The notes: generated by a model from the letters alone, not told the origin. DNA of 47,450 nucleotides from Candidatus Rifleibacteriota bacterium (GCA_015233565.1 JADFXM010000055.1:1-47450); one strand, 5' to 3'. Counted from the stretch's first letter, positions 24,838 through 33,722 are shown. Made by a program: numbers and translations.

Positions 24838-26448
24838 ATGAAATTATATATTAGCTGTAGAAGCATTAAACAGTCCACTTTTTTTTCTGCCGCATTGGCT
24901 ATTCTCATGGTTTTCGTTGGGACGATTGCGGGTTTTTCGCTTGAACGTTCCGAGAAGATCACCATTCTTTACACCAATGATACTCACTCTCATCTTCTTC
25001 CTTTCAATTTACCGGGTATGGGAAAAAACATCGGAGGAATTGGAAGAAGATATTCACTTATTAAAGCCCTTCGGAAAGAGAACCCCTGCCTTCTATTACT
25101 TGATGGTGGAGACATTTTTCAGGGAACCCCTTTCTTTTCATTTTTCAAAGGTGAGGCGGATGTGATGACGTTTTCCCAATGTGGATATGAAGCTACTACG
25201 CTTGGCAATCATGAACTGGATGACGGGCTTAAAAATATCATCGACCAGTTCCACTTTTCAACTTTTCCGATAATTTGTTCAAATGTAAAGTACAAGGAAA
25301 CTCAGAAGTTGATTTTTGAGCCGCTGAAGATTATTGAAAAGGGAGGCTGGCGAATCGGAATTACTGGAGTAATCGGCAAAATTGCATGGGATGTAATACC
25401 TAACAAATATAGAGATGGATTGGAAATGATTGATCCTGAAATAGCTCTCCCGGAAGTGCTCCATCAGTTGGCTACATCATGTGATCTGAGAATCCTTCTT
25501 TCACACTCGGGTTATGAAAGCGATTTGCAACTTGCTGAGAAATTTCCTGAAATTGATCTAATCATTGGTGGTCACACAAATACCACACTTGAAAAACCGG
25601 TATTGGTAGCAAAAAATCCAAAGCTTGTAACAGCTACACCCGAGAATGGAATTGGCGGAACTCTTGTTGTCCAGGCTTTCAAATGGGGAGTGTTTCTGGG
25701 AAAACTTGATTTGAAAATGGATCAATCCGGAAAAATAAGTTCTTACAGCGGAGAACTGTTAAAGATCACCGCCTCAATTACCGAAGAATTGGGTTCACCT
25801 GTTTCAAAAGCAGTATGCGGCTTTGAATCCAGTTTCAGACTTTTCACTTCTCAGGTAATTGGAAGTCTCCAATCTGAAATGACTTATCCTGAAGACCAGA
25901 AACACGTTCGCGATCTTCCTCTTGGACGTTTTACATGCGATGCAATGATGGATTTTACTCATGCTGATCTGGCAATTATTAATTCCGGATCCATTCGAAG
26001 CCCGCTTCCACAGGGTTCAATTACCATGGACAATGTCTTTTCAGCTTATCCCTTTGAGAATACAATTGTGGTTCTATCAATCAAAGGAAAAGAAATTTTG
26101 GAAATGCTTACTTATCTCTGTGAGACGGCTGACCAAAAACTGAGTGGTTTTCAATTCGGTGGAGTTACTGGATTATTCGACCATTTGGAAAAAAAGGCCA
26201 TAAATGTTTCAATAAATGGAGTGCCTATTGAGCTTGAAAAAGATTATAAACTTGTTACAATATCCTATTTGATTGAAGGAAATCTACAGGCCAAAGAGAT
26301 GTTCAAAGCTGCAAAAAATATTACCGATACAGGATTTCTTATGAGGGAAGCAGTAATCGAGTCTTTCCGAAAAAACAAAAGTCTTACTCCGCCTCCTGCG
26401 GATCAAATTATTTATAAACTCACCCCCCTGGAAATGAAAAAAAAATAA
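24838..26448 (+). CDS. Exported 5'-nucleotidase / UshA-like metallophosphoesterase
   Basis: 536 residues from the ATG at 24838. An upstream in-frame TTG at 24826 is possible, but the ATG gives the better signal peptide. After the signal peptide, the metallophosphoesterase domain shows all metal motifs: ILYTNDTHSH (D48, H50), LLLDGGDIFQGTP, TTLGNHELDDG, LLSHSGYESD and LIIGGHTNTTL. The C-terminal 5'-nucleotidase domain shows DLAIINSGSIR, the GSITMDNVFSAYPFENT segment and a terminal FQFGGVTGLFD. It should hydrolyse nucleotides, nucleotide sugars or other phosphoesters in the periplasm or at the surface. It follows its degenerate paralogue and an LPS-export permease in one operon, so a link to envelope metabolism is possible. 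Confidence 0.9.
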   Translation: MKLYISCRSIKQSTFFSAALAILMVFVGTIAGFSLERSEKITILYTNDTHSHLLPFNLPGMGKNIGGIGRRYSLIKALRKENPCLLLLDGGDIFQGTPFFSFFKGEADVMTFSQCGYEATTLGNHELDDGLKNIIDQFHFSTFPIICSNVKYKETQKLIFEPLKIIEKGGWRIGITGVIGKIAWDVIPNKYRDGLEMIDPEIALPEVLHQLATSCDLRILLSHSGYESDLQLAEKFPEIDLIIGGHTNTTLEKPVLVAKNPKLVTATPENGIGGTLVVQAFKWGVFLGKLDLKMDQSGKISSYSGELLKITASITEELGSPVSKAVCGFESSFRLFTSQVIGSLQSEMTYPEDQKHVRDLPLGRFTCDAMMDFTHADLAIINSGSIRSPLPQGSITMDNVFSAYPFENTIVVLSIKGKEILEMLTYLCETADQKLSGFQFGGVTGLFDHLEKKAINVSINGVPIELEKDYKLVTISYLIEGNLQAKEMFKAAKNITDTGFLMREAVIESFRKNKSLTPPPADQIIYKLTPLEMKKK

Positions 26449-26501
26449 ATTTATAGTTCCATCTCTCGCGGATTTATCCGAACTCATTTTTCAAACTTTT
26501 T

Positions 26502-27428
26502 TTACCCCCCGCAACCTCCACAGCCTCCGCCACAGCCTCCGCCACAGCCCCCTCCGCAACCCCCACCACAGCCCCCTCCGGATTTTTTCGGGAGCGGATA
26601 CATTTCCAGGAATTCCGAAAATACCGGTGAATTCTCCAGTACAACGAAACCAAATAAAGCCACAGCAAATGCAGGATCAAAATCAGCCGGTTGTTTCGCT
26701 GCCGCAGAACCAAGAGCGCTTTTCATCCAATTGTAATGTGCTTCCACTTCTTCAAGGTAAAGTTCACCTAATCGGGATTGCAGCTTGAAAGGCTTCACTA
26801 TTGCGAAAATCAAACTTATTGAAATGATTAGCAAAACAATTAGTATTTCAACCGGTTTGTTATTTGACACGCCCAATATCAGCTTAGTACCACCTACTGA
26901 AAGCATTATAAGAATGATAACTGCTGTCTTTATCCAATAATTTGTCCACATCCCGGAATCGGCAAGCAGTTGGTCATTCAGAAGTTCATTTCTTTCAGGA
27001 TTCATTGCATGTTCCACTCTCTCATTCAACGCGTAATCATTCAAAACAGAAGCTGGTTCCAGTGGAACCATTAAAAAATTCAATATTAAATGTTCAACCC
27101 TCTCCAAAGTTTCAATTCTAGGCCTTGGTTCAACAGCTTTGATCTTCTTTCTATCTCCTAAAAAAGAGGCCCATGACGATTCTCTCCAAACTAACTCGAT
27201 AAGTTCTAACGAATGCAGCCTGAAAAGGGCCGTTTTAATTACCGCCTTTGCCCCGCCCTTGAGGTATGCAAGGGAATATGGGTTATATTTTGTGTTGGCA
27301 GGCATCCTTAAATATTGAGTTCCATCATTATTAATCCACAATTTTGCAACGATCAAACAGGCGATACTCACTCCTATATAAATAAATATGAACATTGGAC
27401 CTGGAATTGAACGAAGGAATTCAATCAT
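26502..27428 (-). CDS. Membrane protein with C-terminal (Gly-Gly-Gly-Cys)n tail, TIGR04222-like
   Basis: 308 residues. Membrane helices at about 8-29 and a pair at about 168-211 flank a cytoplasmic or luminal domain (LAYLKGGAKAVIKTALFRLHSLELIEL). The last 25 or so residues are five GGGC units followed by GGCGG, with six cysteines in all. The plan (short helical domain, membrane segments, very low-complexity Gly/Cys end) matches the uncharacterised family that I know as TIGR04222. No function is established. The tail could bind metal, be cross-linked or be modified, or serve as a flexible anchor. The gene has a strong ribosome site (AAGGAGGG) and is divergent from a peptidase - radical SAM cluster. 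The possibility that the radical SAM enzyme acts on the Cys tail is inference only. Confidence 0.75.
   Translation of the reverse strand: MIEFLRSIPGPMFIFIYIGVSIACLIVAKLWINNDGTQYLRMPANTKYNPYSLAYLKGGAKAVIKTALFRLHSLELIELVWRESSWASFLGDRKKIKAVEPRPRIETLERVEHLILNFLMVPLEPASVLNDYALNERVEHAMNPERNELLNDQLLADSGMWTNYWIKTAVIILIMLSVGGTKLILGVSNNKPVEILIVLLIISISLIFAIVKPFKLQSRLGELYLEEVEAHYNWMKSALGSAAAKQPADFDPAFAVALFGFVVLENSPVFSEFLEMYPLPKKSGGGCGGGCGGGCGGGCGGGCGGCGG
26505..26580. repeat. Tandem 12-base repeats encoding the (GGGC)n tail
   Basis: Imperfect 12-base units built from CCACAGCCTCCG and close variants (read on the plus strand) encode the Gly/Cys tail of the membrane protein. Units differ at third codon positions. 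Such a tract is prone to copy-number change without a frameshift, because the unit is four codons. Confidence 0.75.
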
Positions 27429-27590
27429 TATCTTGGCCCTCCTTGATAATTGACACCACTGGCAGGTTGTAAAAAAAATAACGATTTATTTTACATCGAA
27501 AGTATAGGAGTTTTGCAATTTTTTTATTATACTTAAAGTGATTCCTCTTTTCGGAGGGTAGAGTTCCGCGAAATTAATCGGGGGAAAAAT

Positions 27591-29309
27591 ATGACATTTT
27601 CTATACTTTCAAAGGTTCTTTCAGAAATTAATGAGTTTTTTCTTTTTTCTTCCGAGCTCTTTGTAATGCTGTACAATTTTTGCATTCCAGCCAATAAGAA
27701 ATTCGATAGAAATAGTGATCGCAAAATTTATCCCAAACAAGGGTTAGGTAATTTGGCAAAAACCTCTTTAGCCTTCTTTTTCTTTTTTTTAATACAGATT
27801 TCTGTGGCCAGTGAGCTTGTTTTTGTCACCCCTTTTCCTGCAGATCCCAATGTTCAGCCAACTTCACTTTCTCAGGTGAAAATCCTGGGCGATTCGGCAC
27901 GAGTCTTAACTTTTAGGGCTATTCCACCAGGCGAAAATCCCCAGGTTGATCAAATAAAAAAAGCGCTTGAGGGAAGTCCCGCAATAAAAAAAGCACTCGA
28001 ACTATGGGATTTGGCACGAAAAGCAGCTCCAGCACCATGTCAAGATTGGATAATCTCCGACGGCCCAATTCCGGTATGGCTAATCCAAGGCGCCTCGCAA
28101 AACGTCGGTCCGGCGATTTCAACTTTGATCCCAGTAAACATTCAAAACCAAGGAAAATCCATTAATTCCTCCCAAATCATCCTTCTGGACGGACTTAAAA
28201 CTCCTCAAAATAAAATTATCTCTGTACAGGAAATGCTGAAGACCGGGCTTCTGATCCAGATGTTCTGTCATGAAATTTTTCATGGAATCATGGCTGATCT
28301 TTACCGGGAAAGATTCCTTGCTTTCAATATTATGGCACAATTCCTGGGTGGACCACATGACTTGCCTTTGGAAAGCGACCCTTATATTGCTTTTAAGGAA
28401 GGCTTTGCCGAAGCCAGCGAATTGTGGTTTTCCAGATTGTTCAAAGATGAATTCGCTCTTAAACAGGGAATTCAGGGGGTCAGTAATGATTCCTTGGCAT
28501 TAGCCTTAAGATTATCTAAAAAACGTCTTCAAATGCTTGAATACAACAGATGTATTTTTTCTTCTAATGGTACAATTAAAGATGGTTCTCTCAAAAGTGG
28601 AAACACAGACCTTTCCACCGAAGGGGTCATAGGAAGTTTGATGTATACTCTAATCGCGAATGCCAAGTTGCGAAACCCTATGGGGAGCATATTTTCTGTT
28701 TTTGCTAACAATGCGCCAACAAATTTTTTTGAATTCGCCAAAGAACTGATGGCCAACGTTCCTGAAAATGCTCCCACAATCCGACGAATCCTATTGGAAT
28801 ATACATGTTACACAATCTATTCCCCTGAGGCAGCCGGTTTATATGAAAAATACTATTTGGCAAAAAAAGCTTTTTTAATGGGGAAACTTGATCGGGACGG
28901 TTATTATAAAGCCCGCACCGCCTGGAACCAATGGAAAAACGAGCAAGTTCAAAAGACTAATCAAGGAATACCTGTTAATGACGCCGTTCCTCAACCAATG
29001 ATTGTAATTACAAAAGAAGGCTATTCAGTCGATTTGAACGATGAAGATACCGGACGACTGGCCTGGCATCTTGAGGCATTCATGCCCGATTCAAGCACTG
29101 ATAAATCCAAGATGGCCGAATTATATGCCGGTCAAATTGTTCAAAAAAGGAAAGAAATAAGAGTTTTCGAGTCAATCAAACAACTGGAAGGAGTTATTCC
29201 CGATTGGCTTTTCCAGGAAATTGCGACTGGATATAAAAGAAACCTGGAACGATTGGAAAAAAATCTGGATTCCATGATTTCCGCACGCAGAAAATTGGAA
29301 GGAATTTAA
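27591..29309 (+). CDS. Exported HExxH zinc metallopeptidase-like protein
   Basis: 572 residues. His227-Glu-Ile-Phe-His231 is a zinc-binding HExxH motif, and EGFAE at 270-274 about 40 residues later supplies the third ligand in the way of Glu-zincins. The protease activity and substrate are unknown, and I cannot name a peptidase family. A hydrophobic export segment lies at about residues 58-73 (LAFFFFFLIQISVASE), oddly far from the ATG at 27591. An in-frame TTG at 27753 would place it at a normal position, but the ATG has the stronger ribosome site (GGGGGAAAAAT). The C-terminal 150 residues are helical and charged. A paralogue at 38991-40697 has the same layout but has lost the zinc ligands. 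It is the first gene of a plus-strand cluster with a radical SAM enzyme 68 bp downstream. Confidence 0.75.
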   Translation: MTFSILSKVLSEINEFFLFSSELFVMLYNFCIPANKKFDRNSDRKIYPKQGLGNLAKTSLAFFFFFLIQISVASELVFVTPFPADPNVQPTSLSQVKILGDSARVLTFRAIPPGENPQVDQIKKALEGSPAIKKALELWDLARKAAPAPCQDWIISDGPIPVWLIQGASQNVGPAISTLIPVNIQNQGKSINSSQIILLDGLKTPQNKIISVQEMLKTGLLIQMFCHEIFHGIMADLYRERFLAFNIMAQFLGGPHDLPLESDPYIAFKEGFAEASELWFSRLFKDEFALKQGIQGVSNDSLALALRLSKKRLQMLEYNRCIFSSNGTIKDGSLKSGNTDLSTEGVIGSLMYTLIANAKLRNPMGSIFSVFANNAPTNFFEFAKELMANVPENAPTIRRILLEYTCYTIYSPEAAGLYEKYYLAKKAFLMGKLDRDGYYKARTAWNQWKNEQVQKTNQGIPVNDAVPQPMIVITKEGYSVDLNDEDTGRLAWHLEAFMPDSSTDKSKMAELYAGQIVQKRKEIRVFESIKQLEGVIPDWLFQEIATGYKRNLERLEKNLDSMISARRKLEGI

Positions 29310-29377
29310 GTAATACCGATTTCAAAAATATGAAGTGGATTCCAGGTTTTTTTTGAAGTGTCGAAGCAGGACATGAG

Positions 29378-30436
29378 ATGAAACGTTCACGGAAATTTTT
29401 GTTTCAATGGCATCTCAATGAGAAATGCAACCTGAGTTGCTCACATTGCTATCAGGAAAATCAATCAGGCTTTGATTTTCCCAAATCCAAGATTTTCTAT
29501 ATTTTTGATCAATTCAAACTTTTGCTGGAAAAGGAATTTTCTTTCAATCCCACAGCTGGAGATTTCGCGCATATCAATCTTACCGGCGGCGAACCGATCG
29601 TTTATGATTCTTTTTTTGAAATTGTACTAGAAATTGCGAAAAACAAAGACTGGCTGAAATTTGGACTATTAACTAATGGTACTTTAATAGATGATTCCAT
29701 AGCCGTTTTTTTGAAAAAAGCGGGAGTGGCTTTTGTCCAGGTTAGTATTGACGGTGGCGAAACTGTCCATGACGGAATTAGGGGGGCGGGAGCCTTCAAA
29801 TCAGCAATTTCAGGTCTTGAAAAACTTTCAGAACATGGAATTTTTACGATGATCTCGTTTACTGCAAACTCCTCAAATTATCGGGAATTTCCGAGAGTGG
29901 TTGAGGTTGCAAAAAAAATCGGGGTAAAAAAAGTTTGGGCTGATCGTATGGTACCGATGGGGCAGGGGGCTTCTTCCAATTTCCAGACTTTGTCCAGCCT
30001 TGAGACTTCCGATTTTTTCGATATAATGCGTAGTGAGAAAAGAAGACTCGAAAAAAGTTTTTTTTCGCAGACTTTTGTTTCCATGCACAGAGCACTTCAA
30101 TTCCATTACGGTGGTTTACCCCCTTACAGTTGTTCCGCTGTTCGTGAATTGCTGGCGTTAATGCCTGATGGAACTGTTTTCCCATGCCGACGATACCCGA
30201 TCCCAATGGGAAATATTTTTACTACGAACTTGTACGAGCTTCGCAATTCCTGGCTGAATCAAATTGAACCGAGAAAGGAAGATATTGAAGCTACACCTTG
30301 CGGGGTTTGCCGCTTTTATAAGTTTTGTAAAGGCGGTGCGAGGTGCATATCTTTTGCAATTTCAAAGAAAGCCTTTTCCCCTGATCCCGGTTGTTGGATC
30401 GCAAATCCTAAAATGGAGGAAAAACATGTACTCTGA
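29378..30436 (+). CDS. Radical SAM enzyme with SPASM-type C-terminal cluster domain
   Basis: 352 residues. The N-terminus carries the radical SAM cluster motif Cys17-x3-Cys21-x2-Cys24 (CNLSCSHC), followed by LTGGEP (SAM-binding) and VSIDGG. The C-terminus has a SPASM-like set of cysteines: CSAVRELLALMPDGTVFPC, then CGVCRFYKFCKGGARC and a final DPGCW. These are expected to bind one or two extra Fe-S clusters, as in PqqE, NirJ/AhbD-type and peptide-maturing enzymes. No N-terminal peptide-recognition domain is present. The substrate is not evident; peptide or protein modification is the commonest role of the group. It lies between a HExxH peptidase and an NTase-fold gene whose ATG lies 11 bases inside its 3' end. 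The three are probably one operon. Confidence 0.88.
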   Translation: MKRSRKFLFQWHLNEKCNLSCSHCYQENQSGFDFPKSKIFYIFDQFKLLLEKEFSFNPTAGDFAHINLTGGEPIVYDSFFEIVLEIAKNKDWLKFGLLTNGTLIDDSIAVFLKKAGVAFVQVSIDGGETVHDGIRGAGAFKSAISGLEKLSEHGIFTMISFTANSSNYREFPRVVEVAKKIGVKKVWADRMVPMGQGASSNFQTLSSLETSDFFDIMRSEKRRLEKSFFSQTFVSMHRALQFHYGGLPPYSCSAVRELLALMPDGTVFPCRRYPIPMGNIFTTNLYELRNSWLNQIEPRKEDIEATPCGVCRFYKFCKGGARCISFAISKKAFSPDPGCWIANPKMEEKHVL

Positions 30437-31169
30437 AAAAATTTCCGCTCTTCCTATTTCCCTTGAAAAGAAGAACGGACTGACGAATCTTTGTGAACAG
30501 CTGATCGAGAATCAAAAAGAGAATCTGATTTCCATAATGATTTATGGAAGTGCAACCAGGACTGATTTTCGGGAGAGCTCCAGTAATATCAATGTTCTTG
30601 TTATCATGTCGAAAATTGATATTCTCACTCTTAGAAATTCTCTTGATATCTTTTCGTTTGGCCGAAAAAATAACATTTCACCTTTTTTATTGACTCTTGA
30701 AGAACTTAGTACATCGTTGGATGTTTTTCCGGGAAAAATACTTTCCATGCGAGAAGACAGGGTAGTGATCTCTGGGAAGGACGTATTAGAAGGAATTGAA
30801 ATTCTTCCGGAGCATCTTCGTTTAAAATGTGAAGAGGAGATCAAATCAGTTCTTCTGAAACTTCGAAGAAACTTTATTGCGCGTAACGGTTCTTTTCTTT
30901 CAGCAATTTTATCCGATTTAGCAAGAGAATTGCGGGAAGTACTTCGAATTATGGTTTACATTTCCTCAGGAAAATTTTTCCCGAGAGAGCAGATTTTAGA
31001 GATAGCCGGTGGAAAGTATGATTTCAATCCAAAGGCGATAATTGACTCATTGAATCTTCGCAATAGTGATAATGAAATCAGTTCAGTAGAAGTCGAAAAA
31101 TTGTACGGCAATTTTATGGATATTGTGGGATGTTTGGCAAAAAAAGCTGACCGTTTATTAGTGAGCTGA
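30426..31169 (+). CDS. Nucleotidyltransferase-fold protein with altered catalytic motif
   Basis: 247 residues from the ATG at 30426, which has GGAGG seven bases upstream and overlaps the radical SAM gene by 11 bases. The N-terminal half matches the minimal-nucleotidyltransferase pattern: IMIYGSATRTDFRESSS, then a strand. In active enzymes the strand bears Asp-x-Asp for metal binding. Here it reads Asn54-Ile-Asn56, so both acidic residues are amidated and activity is doubtful. The C-terminal half is helical (LRLKCEEEIKSVLLKLRRNF ...), as in proteins where an NTase domain is joined to a HEPN-like helical bundle; that likeness is weak. Coupling to the SPASM enzyme suggests an accessory or binding role in the same pathway. 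A role as a toxin-antitoxin NTase is possible but unsupported. Confidence 0.65.
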   Translation: MYSEKISALPISLEKKNGLTNLCEQLIENQKENLISIMIYGSATRTDFRESSSNINVLVIMSKIDILTLRNSLDIFSFGRKNNISPFLLTLEELSTSLDVFPGKILSMREDRVVISGKDVLEGIEILPEHLRLKCEEEIKSVLLKLRRNFIARNGSFLSAILSDLARELREVLRIMVYISSGKFFPREQILEIAGGKYDFNPKAIIDSLNLRNSDNEISSVEVEKLYGNFMDIVGCLAKKADRLLVS

Positions 31170-31174
31170 ACTAT

Positions 31175-31212
31175 TTTTTGAAAACGAAATATTTGTTTTG
31201 AAAACGTAATAT
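31175..31212. repeat. 18-bp direct repeat, two copies 20 bp apart
   Basis: TTTTGAAAACGAAATATT at 31175-31192 recurs at 31195-31212 with one change. It sits in the 42-bp gap between two convergent genes. It is probably a replication-slippage product. Confidence 0.6.
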
Positions 31213-32324
31213 TAGTGCCGAAAGTAGTCTATAATCAAATAGGCGAATGGGATAATTATTTCAATGAGAATCAGGATGATGACAGTCATTTCCAAGGTGG
31301 TTGATTTGAAAATGTCTATTCTGCTCAAAATCATTCTTTGAATGTCTTCCAGTTCATCTACCTTTTCTCTGACAGATTGAAACCATTCATCAATATGGAA
31401 AATTTTGTTCAATTCCCTGTATAGGATCTCAAAATATGGATCAGAAGTTACTTTCGAAGTGTTGGTAATATCCTTAACCAGGTCAACCAAATCCATTCGC
31501 ATTTCAGTCAATTTGAAAACCTCGTTAACCTGGTTTTGAAAATCTTTGGAAAGCCAAGAAAGGGGTAAAAATTTATCGTGCCGTGGAATTTTATCCAGGA
31601 AGTTATAGGTATTTTCAATTCCGCGATCGAGCATGTAATCAAACACTTTTAGCTCATGCAACTGTACCCTGGACAACTCCAAAAAATTCACTACATCATG
31701 CGGGTCTATCACACTTGATAGATAGCCTCTGTTTCCCATGATGAAAAAACGGTCATTCTCTTCAGCAGGCTCGATGCGCTTTACGATGCGTCTTTTCATG
31801 GAATCGCTGTATGATTCGTCACCTGGGAGAAGAATTTGCATGGCATCATCTTCATCCCTGGATTCCGAATCTATGAAAAGATGAAATTTATCTGTAAAAG
31901 CTGGAGCTTCATATGAGTTTTGAAGCCACTTGGAGAGGGTTCGCTGAGCCCACTCAATATCCAGACCCATTAGTTGTTCCAGATCCATTATTCTTGGGCC
32001 GGGAAGTTCTATTTCGCGGGCTTTGAAAAGGGCTGAAAGATTTTCGGGAATAGTTGTGGTTTCGAGTGAATATTCTACAAGAAGAACTCCGTAGCTGTAA
32101 ATCTTCATGAATACGTCCATAAAAACCGGAACCCTGGCCACTAAAGCTTCTTCGCGGCGAACCCTGACCCTAACCGGAGCTAATCCCGAGGCGACAAAGT
32201 AATCGGAATACAGATTGGAAGTTCTCTCAGGAACTCCCTCTCCTAAACTTCTAGCCGCATCGAGAAGTGTGTTTGCTTGTAACTCTCCACCCAGGTCTCT
32301 AATGAAAATATGAATGATTTTCAT
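31212..32324 (-). CDS. RMD1/YagE-like (DUF155) membrane-anchored protein
   Basis: 370 residues. The N-terminal domain is soluble. The C-terminal half is predicted coiled-coil (MDLVDLVKDITNTSK, LYRELNKIFHIDEWFQSV, then KVDELEDIQRMILSRIDIF) and ends in one hydrophobic helix (TVIILILIEIIIPFAYLIID). This order, with a helical hairpin followed by L-E-x-x-x-I-I-x-L-I-x-I-E-I, is that of the DUF155/RMD1 family. The yeast member acts in mitochondrial or meiotic functions, but bacterial roles are not defined. The start is ATG at 32324, five bases after the dapB stop, so it is likely co-transcribed with dapB. The family call rests on the C-terminal pattern only. Confidence 0.55.
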   Translation of the reverse strand: MKIIHIFIRDLGGELQANTLLDAARSLGEGVPERTSNLYSDYFVASGLAPVRVRVRREEALVARVPVFMDVFMKIYSYGVLLVEYSLETTTIPENLSALFKAREIELPGPRIMDLEQLMGLDIEWAQRTLSKWLQNSYEAPAFTDKFHLFIDSESRDEDDAMQILLPGDESYSDSMKRRIVKRIEPAEENDRFFIMGNRGYLSSVIDPHDVVNFLELSRVQLHELKVFDYMLDRGIENTYNFLDKIPRHDKFLPLSWLSKDFQNQVNEVFKLTEMRMDLVDLVKDITNTSKVTSDPYFEILYRELNKIFHIDEWFQSVREKVDELEDIQRMILSRIDIFKSTTLEMTVIILILIEIIIPFAYLIIDYFRH

Positions 32325-32329
32325 TTAAC

Positions 32330-33073
32330 CTAAATTTCGAGGCCGATTCGCAAGCCTCTGGTTTCGGTTAGTTGTTTCAATGCCAGAAAGATTCCCGGAA
32401 TGAAGGATTCCCGATTGAAGGAGTCGTGTCGGATGGTCAATAATTGTCCGATACCACCGAAAATTACTTCCTGATGAGCAGTTAAGCCGGGAAGTCTGAC
32501 CGAATGTATGGGAATAGGCTCATCCGATTCTTTTTTCTCAAGTACTGCGTTGAGGATTTCCCTCGTATTGAGGGCTGTTCCCGATGGTTTATCCAATTTT
32601 TGCGGGTGATGGAGTTCAATAATCTCAACATTGGAAAAATATGCCGCTGCTTTTTTGGCGAAATTCATCATTAGAATTGCCCCTATTGCAAAATTGGGGA
32701 CAATCAATACTTGCGTATTGGTTTTTTCTGAAAGAAGCGATAACTTTTCTCTATCTTCAGTTGGGATTCCGCTTGTTCCAACTAGTACAGGAACTTTCGC
32801 TTGAAGGCATTGAGCGACGTTTGAAGTTGCTGTATTGGGAGTCGTAAAATCAATGGCCAGATCTGTTCTGCTTTCGTTCAATCCCTTTTGTATGTTGTTG
32901 GAAATGTTAATTCCAAGTTGAGATACGTTAAGCATTTGTCCGAGGTCTTCACCGACAGAACTTATGTCAAATCCAGCTGCAAGTTCATATTCATGGCTGC
33001 TTAATAATGCACGGCATACTACCTGTCCCATTTTTCCACAACAACCGATCACGGCCACTTTATGCTTTCTCAT
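32330..33073 (-). CDS. dapB: 4-hydroxy-tetrahydrodipicolinate reductase
   Basis: 247 residues, close to the normal length. It reduces the dihydrodipicolinate precursor with NAD(P)H in the diaminopimelate/lysine pathway, which supplies peptidoglycan. The N-terminal nucleotide-binding motif is VIGCCGKMG (the usual form is GxxGRMG). The signature ELHHPQKLDKPSGTAL holds the catalytic His and Lys. VPVLVGTSG and VPNFAIGAILM are also typical. The start is ATG with AAAGGGGAAT just upstream. It is a housekeeping gene followed closely by the RMD1-like gene; dut lies upstream on the same strand after an 86-bp gap. Confidence 0.93.
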   Translation of the reverse strand: MRKHKVAVIGCCGKMGQVVCRALLSSHEYELAAGFDISSVGEDLGQMLNVSQLGINISNNIQKGLNESRTDLAIDFTTPNTATSNVAQCLQAKVPVLVGTSGIPTEDREKLSLLSEKTNTQVLIVPNFAIGAILMMNFAKKAAAYFSNVEIIELHHPQKLDKPSGTALNTREILNAVLEKKESDEPIPIHSVRLPGLTAHQEVIFGGIGQLLTIRHDSFNRESFIPGIFLALKQLTETRGLRIGLEI

Positions 33074-33159
33074 TGAATTCCCCTTTCTAATTGTAATCTG
33101 ACTGAACCCTAATAACAGTAACCTTCATTAAAAACACTCTTATACGAAGTTTTTGAGTA

Positions 33160-33606
33160 TTATTTTCCTGTTGATCCAAATCCTCCGGAGCCTCTGCTGG
33201 TTGCATCAAGAGTTTCTTTTCTTGAAAAATTCACCCCTAGTGTTTGGCAAATTACCATTTGCGCTATTCTCATTCCCTTTTCAACTTTGAAGACTTCCTT
33301 ACTATGATTAATAAGGATTATTCCTATTTCTCCACGGTAATCACTGTCAATTGTGCCCGGAGAGTTTAAAACGGTAACTCCAAATTTGGCGGCCAACCCC
33401 GATCTTGGTCTTATTTGGGCTTCCAGGCCAGGGGGGAGCTGAATTTTGATTCCAGTGGGGACTACCTGAAAACTCCCCGCATTTAACTCGGCATCAATTC
33501 TGGATTTAAGATCATAACCCGAAGAGCCGGAAGTTGCTTTTTCAGGGATCAGCTTCTCGTTTTCTTCAAGCAATTCAAAGAAAAGTTCAATTTTATTGTC
33601 TTTCAC
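33160..33606 (-). CDS. dut: Deoxyuridine 5'-triphosphate nucleotidohydrolase
   Basis: 148 residues, the length of a trimeric dUTPase. It cleaves dUTP to dUMP and pyrophosphate, keeping uracil out of DNA and supplying dTMP synthesis. The five family motifs are in order: SGYDLKSRIDA, RPRSGLAAK, NSPGTIDSDYRGEIG, KGMRIAQMV and the C-terminal RGSGGFGSTG that closes the active site. The catalytic Asp lies in GTIDSDYRGE. The start is GTG at 33606-33604, chosen because GAGGAAA lies just before it and no earlier Met is in frame. It is divergent from the exported-protein gene at 33794. Confidence 0.94.
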   Translation of the reverse strand: MKDNKIELFFELLEENEKLIPEKATSGSSGYDLKSRIDAELNAGSFQVVPTGIKIQLPPGLEAQIRPRSGLAAKFGVTVLNSPGTIDSDYRGEIGIILINHSKEVFKVEKGMRIAQMVICQTLGVNFSRKETLDATSRGSGGFGSTGK

Positions 33607-33722
33607 AGTTTCCTCACAAAATTCTTATAGAGCTGAAGTATAATGTTTTGGAGAAAAACAGACAAGACAATTTTTTTTTCCCAAAAAAATTTTGCAAGAA
33701 AGAATCCTGAGGAAATAATTTA

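Noticed and set aside
26505..26580. The GC-rich 12-base repeats as a regulatory or CRISPR-like array
   Set aside because: They are in frame and encode the Gly/Cys tail of the membrane protein; unit length and lack of spacers rule out CRISPR.
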